The notes under the pieces are model-generated. The model ran no database searches and was not told where the DNA came from. It worked only from the letters and a program-made list of their open reading frames with translations. From contig CAWGPP010000006.1 of assembly GCA_963824545.1 (NCBI GenBank), forward strand, positions 434,001 through 498,000: 64,000 nucleotides of DNA, written 5' to 3'. The stretch comes from Bog-532 sp963824545. GTDB lineage: Bacteria > Actinomycetota > Actinomycetes > Streptosporangiales > Streptosporangiaceae. How positions within the stretch are numbered: position 1 is the first letter of the stretch; every line of letters begins with the position of its first letter. Shown here piece by piece: positions 61,255 to 64,000 of the stretch. The translations under genes and the position numbers were made by a program.

Positions 61255-61660
61255 TCAGGCTGCGGTGCTGACGTCGGCGAGGATGACTTTCTCGCCGGGG
61301 TTGAGGCGCTCGATCTCCCGGATCTTTGCCCCGGTCTGGCGGGCGGTGCTGAGGGGATGGTAGTAGCCCGGGCCGAGTTCCCGGTAGCGGGCCGAGGGGT
61401 CGCAGATGAGCGCCCTCGCACCGCAGGTGATCCATCAGCGCGGTCACCTCCGTGAACGTGGCCCCCACCCGCCAGGTCTTCTGCCGCCGGCGATCCGCCC
61501 GGGACCCCGGAACCCGGGTGCACACCATCCCGGACCCCTTCGCCACGTCGATCGCGGCCGCGTACTCCACGACCTGCGTGCTGTCCTCCGCTACCTCCGC
61601 GCCGTCACCGCCGTGCCCGGGAACACCGGTGCCGTCTGCCTTGCCCTTGCCCGCGGCCAT
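61255..61660 (-). pseudogene. IS110-family transposase remnant with internal deletion
   Basis: From ATG 61660 the N-terminus has YAAAIDVAKGSGMVCTRVPG, the first Asp of the RuvC-like DEDD set, and KTWRVGATFTEVTALMDHLRCEG. At about 61411 the frame changes to ICDPSARYRELGPGYYHPLS then KIREIERLNPGEKVILADVSTAA, which is the family C-terminus. The roughly 300 residues between, including the Tnp_20 domain with the catalytic serine, are missing. The stop is at 61255. It lies beside the IS605-type element, so this is an insertion hot spot. Confidence 0.8.
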
Positions 61661-62119
61661 CGCCGCCTCGCTTTCCTCATAAACCAGCAGGACGAGGCTG
61701 CCCGGGGAGCGGCGGAACGACCGGATCTGATCGGCGTGCCTGAAAGCGACAGTACCCAGCTCGCATGATCGCCCCCAGCGCCAAACTATCCTCCGGGCAC
61801 GAAGCGCCAAGGAGCAAACGGCGTCACGGGCAGCACACCAAGATCATCTCCCCGGATGGCCCCGCCGCTACCCGTTCACATGACCCTGCGCGGTTCCCCG
61901 CTGGACATCCCGCCCGCCACCCGTCACCCTGGAAACCGGTCACGGCGCCGGCCGGCGCACGGGCAGCACACCTGTCGCCAGCAACGCCCGGCCCGTGACC
62001 ACCCGCACCGGCCCCGCTGCCCAAGTTTCGCGGGAACCCCGCGCCCCCAGACCCACCAACTATCCTGGCCGGCTGCCGGGCCGCCGGCCGGGCGTAGCGG
62101 CATGCCCTAGGCTCGCGTC
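61661..62119. other. Intergenic region with short repeated motifs
   Basis: There is no gene here. CACGGGCAGCACAC occurs twice (near 61826 and 61959) and CCAA(A)CTATCCT twice (near 61781 and 62057), the latter perhaps linked to the end of the IS110 remnant. A possible -10 (TAGGCT) lies 7 bp before the serine hydrolase ATG at 62120, which would make that mRNA nearly leaderless. Confidence 0.4.
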
Positions 62120-63643
62120 ATGGCGAGGGCACTGCCGCGCAGCACACCGGCGGATCAGCAGGTCGACCCGGACGCGATCCTCCGCTTCCTCGATGCCGTC
62201 GAGGATCATCCCCGCGTCGAGATGCACAGCCTGATGGTGGTGCGGCACGGGCACGTGGTCGCGGAGGGCTGGTGGGCGCCGTACAGTGCCGGGCGGCCGC
62301 AGCTGCTGTACTCGCTGAGCAAGATGTTCACCTCCACCGCCGCGGCGTTCGCGCAGGCCGAGGGCCTGCTCGAGCTCGACGATACGGTCGTCTCCCATTT
62401 CGGCGAGTTCGCCGCCGACGTCACCGATCCGCGCAGCCGGTCGGTGAAAATCCGGCACGTCGCCGCGATGGCCAGCGGCCACAACCGGGAAATGCTGGGC
62501 GAGGCGCTCGCGCGCGACGCGGCCGAGCCGGTCCGCGGGTTCCTGCTCATCCCGCCCGACCACGAGCCGGGCACGGTGTTCGCCTACAGCCAGCCCTGCA
62601 CGTACGCGCTGGCCAGCATCATCCAGCGCAACGCGGGGATGCCGCTGACCCGGTACCTGCGGCCCCGCCTGTTCGACCCGCTCGGCATCGGGCCGGTCGG
62701 CTGGCACACGTTCCCGCCCGGGCGGGAGCAGGGTTTCAGCGGCCTGCATGCCCGCACCGAGGACATCGCCAAGCTCGGGCAGCTCTACCTGCAGCGGGGC
62801 CGGTGGAACGGATCCCAGCTGATCCCCGGGCAGTGGGTCGCCGAGGCGACCTCCACGCAGGTCGCCGACCCTGACGGGTGGACTCCCGACTGGCAGCAGG
62901 GCTACGGCTTCCAGTTCTGGATGGCCCAGCACGGATATCGCGGCGACGGGGCGTTCGGGCAGTTCTGCGTGATCCTGCCCGAGCACAACGCGGTCATCGT
63001 CAGCACCGCCTACACGCTCGAGATGCAGGCGGTGCTCGACGCCATGTGGGCGCACCTGCTGCCCGGCCTCGGCACGGCCACGCCCGGCACCGGCTCCGCG
63101 TGCGGCCAGCTCAGCGAACGGCTCGGCCGCCTTGCGCTGCCGGCCTGCCCCGCCGCATCCGCCCCCGCGGACGGGGCCGCGTGGACCGGTGAGCCGTTCA
63201 CCATCAGCCCCAGCGGCGACGGCGGTCCCGGTGGCTTCGGCGGCCCCGTGCACCCCACCCTGACCTCGGTCAGCGTGACGCCGGGGGCCAGCGTGACGCC
63301 GGGGGCCAGCGTGACGCCGGGGGCCAGCGGCTGGCAGATCACCCTCACCGAACCGGCGAACAGCGTGACCTTTCCCGTCGGCGCCGGGACGTGGGCCGTG
63401 ACCGAACCCGCCGACGAGCACGGCGACATCATCCCGGTGGCCGCCTCCGGCGGCTGGCTCGACGACCGCACGCTGCGCGCCGAGGTAATCTTCCTGGAAA
63501 CCCCGCACCGGATGGACATCACCTGCTCGCGGCCGGCCCGTACCGCCACGGCGGTGTGGCGGCACCCCCCGCTCAGCACGAACCGGCTGCGCGACCTGCA
63601 CTGCCCCACTGAGCCGGCGGACGGTCCTACCGCGAGGGGCTGA
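62120..63643 (+). CDS. Serine hydrolase, class C beta-lactamase fold
   Basis: The 507-residue protein has the nucleophile Ser65 and Lys68 in LLYSLSKMFTSTAAAF; the second motif is YSQ (FAYSQPCTYALAS) instead of Tyr-x-Asn. Other segments fit the family (VKIRHVAAMASGHNREM, LARLFDPLGI-like RPRLFDPLGIGPVGW, GYGFQFWMAQHGYRGDGAFGQFCVILPEHN). No signal peptide is visible. After about residue 340 a second beta-rich domain follows a linker containing three SVTPGA repeats. It is likely an esterase or peptidase, not a drug-resistance enzyme. Confidence 0.85.
   Translation: MARALPRSTPADQQVDPDAILRFLDAVEDHPRVEMHSLMVVRHGHVVAEGWWAPYSAGRPQLLYSLSKMFTSTAAAFAQAEGLLELDDTVVSHFGEFAADVTDPRSRSVKIRHVAAMASGHNREMLGEALARDAAEPVRGFLLIPPDHEPGTVFAYSQPCTYALASIIQRNAGMPLTRYLRPRLFDPLGIGPVGWHTFPPGREQGFSGLHARTEDIAKLGQLYLQRGRWNGSQLIPGQWVAEATSTQVADPDGWTPDWQQGYGFQFWMAQHGYRGDGAFGQFCVILPEHNAVIVSTAYTLEMQAVLDAMWAHLLPGLGTATPGTGSACGQLSERLGRLALPACPAASAPADGAAWTGEPFTISPSGDGGPGGFGGPVHPTLTSVSVTPGASVTPGASVTPGASGWQITLTEPANSVTFPVGAGTWAVTEPADEHGDIIPVAASGGWLDDRTLRAEVIFLETPHRMDITCSRPARTATAVWRHPPLSTNRLRDLHCPTEPADGPTARG
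63272..63325 (+). repeat. 18-bp tandem repeat (x3) in serine hydrolase gene
   Basis: Three identical units of AGCGTGACGCCGGGGGCC encode SVTPGA three times between the two domains. The unit is a multiple of three, so copy number changes keep the frame and would only alter linker length. Confidence 0.85.
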
Positions 63644-63668
63644 CAACCAGCGCGCTGGTTGTCAGCCC
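63637..63668. terminator. Perfect 32-bp palindrome containing both stop codons
   Basis: GGGCTGACAACCAGCG (63637-63652) is followed immediately by its exact complement to 63668. The hydrolase TGA (63641-63643) and the surE TGA (63662-63664, minus strand) sit in mirrored positions. It should act as a terminator for both genes. Confidence 0.8.
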
Positions 63669-64000
63669 GCCGCCGAGCCGGGCAACTGGCGGGGCTTCCC
63701 CGCCAGGACGCCGGGGAGATCGGTGAGCCACGCATCGTCCGTCATGTCCGTGCGCAGCGGCGTGATGGAGATGAAGCCGTCGTGGACCGCGGTGATGTCG
63801 GTCCCGGGCTGGCCCGGGCTGAGCGGGTGTCGCAGCTCCAGCCACCAGTAGGGCCGGTCGCGCGGGTCCCGCCCCGGACGGGCGGTGAACCGGTCCGCCG
63901 GGTACGACCCCGCGCTGGTCACCTGCGTGCCGGCGATGGCCCGGGCGGGCAGGGCCGGGAAGTTGATGTTGAGGAACGCGGCGACCCGCGCGCGGGCCAG
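63662..64000 (-). CDS. surE: 5'/3'-nucleotidase SurE, C-terminal part
   Basis: The last 112 codons are present: ARARVAAFLNINFPALPARA, VTSAGSYPADRFTARPGRDPRDRPYWWLELRHPLSPGQPG, TDITAVHDGFISITPLRTDMTDDAWL. The pattern LN(I/V)NFP, R-DPR-RPYYW, TD--A---G--S-TPL is typical of SurE. The N-terminal nucleotide-binding part with the DD and N motifs lies beyond the window. SurE removes phosphate from nucleoside monophosphates in the cytoplasm. Confidence 0.85.
   Translation of the reverse strand: MARARVAAFLNINFPALPARAIAGTQVTSAGSYPADRFTARPGRDPRDRPYWWLELRHPLSPGQPGTDITAVHDGFISITPLRTDMTDDAWLTDLPGVLAGKPRQLPGSAAG

Noticed and set aside
62120..63643. Antibiotic-resistance beta-lactamase
   Set aside because: It lacks a signal peptide and the Tyr-x-Asn motif, and carries an extra domain; an esterase/peptidase-like hydrolase is more likely.
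1..64000. CRISPR arrays, rRNA or tRNA genes, prophage structural genes
   Set aside because: No regularly spaced repeats, conserved RNA segments or phage morphogenesis proteins were seen anywhere in the window.

Overview
The window is very GC-rich DNA with GTG/ATG starts, overlapping stop/start junctions, DUF222-type HNH endonucleases, PadR/TetR/MalT-like LuxR regulators, a homodimeric AceE and many possible leaderless starts. All of this points to a soil-type actinomycete, probably Streptosporangiales-like; this is inference from gene content only.

Layout. 1-5.4 kb: a VOC protein, a decayed amidase, then an operon for an oxyanion (molybdate/tungstate-type) ABC importer ending in an HTH plus substrate-binding-domain regulator. 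5.4-14.3 kb: a PadR/membrane-protein pair, a glutamine amidotransferase, a small monooxygenase, a MetE fragment joined to an unrelated coding sequence, a GH16 lipoprotein, a second PadR, an aldehyde dehydrogenase and several gene remnants (ArsR, MFS). 14.4-21.8 kb: a DUF222/HNH endonuclease, then a TetR regulator and an acyl-CoA catabolic set (truncated MaoC, thiolase, CoA-transferase, acyl-CoA dehydrogenase). 23.5-28.8 kb: a TPR-CHAT caspase-like protease divergent from a subtilase, an ECF sigma factor and a small beta-rich protein. This is the best candidate for an uncharacterised system. 28.8-41.2 kb: a NarL-type two-component system, DMT and MFS transporters, a STAS protein, a decayed PAS/GAF/PP2C phosphatase, a second, truncated HNH copy fused back to back with a truncated propeller gene, YccF, an SDR and a hydrolase. 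41.3-47.4 kb: a complete pyruvate dehydrogenase operon (E1, E2, E3), whose E3 carries two lipoyl domains. 47.7-50.5 kb: a NACHT-type gene that has lost its NTPase core, overlapping tail to tail with methylglyoxal synthase. 50.6-59.4 kb: an antiporter, a polytopic membrane protein, a SRPBCC protein, MalT-like LuxR regulators (one intact, one decayed), a carboxymuconolactone decarboxylase-like protein and an M18 aminopeptidase. 59.4-61.7 kb: an apparently intact IS605-type element (tnpA, tnpB) inserted at the start of the aminopeptidase gene, next to an IS110 remnant. 62.1-64 kb: a class C beta-lactamase-fold serine hydrolase and the 3' part of surE.

Two themes run across the window. First, gene decay is heavy: at least a dozen remnants have identifiable deletions or frameshifts, several of them still reading through as long open frames. 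Second, palindromic DNA is abundant. Convergent genes are separated by long perfect palindromes that sometimes contain both stop codons, and a short palindromic repeat family (arms TACGGGCAGACTTT / AAAGTCTGCCCGTA) occurs three times near gene junctions.
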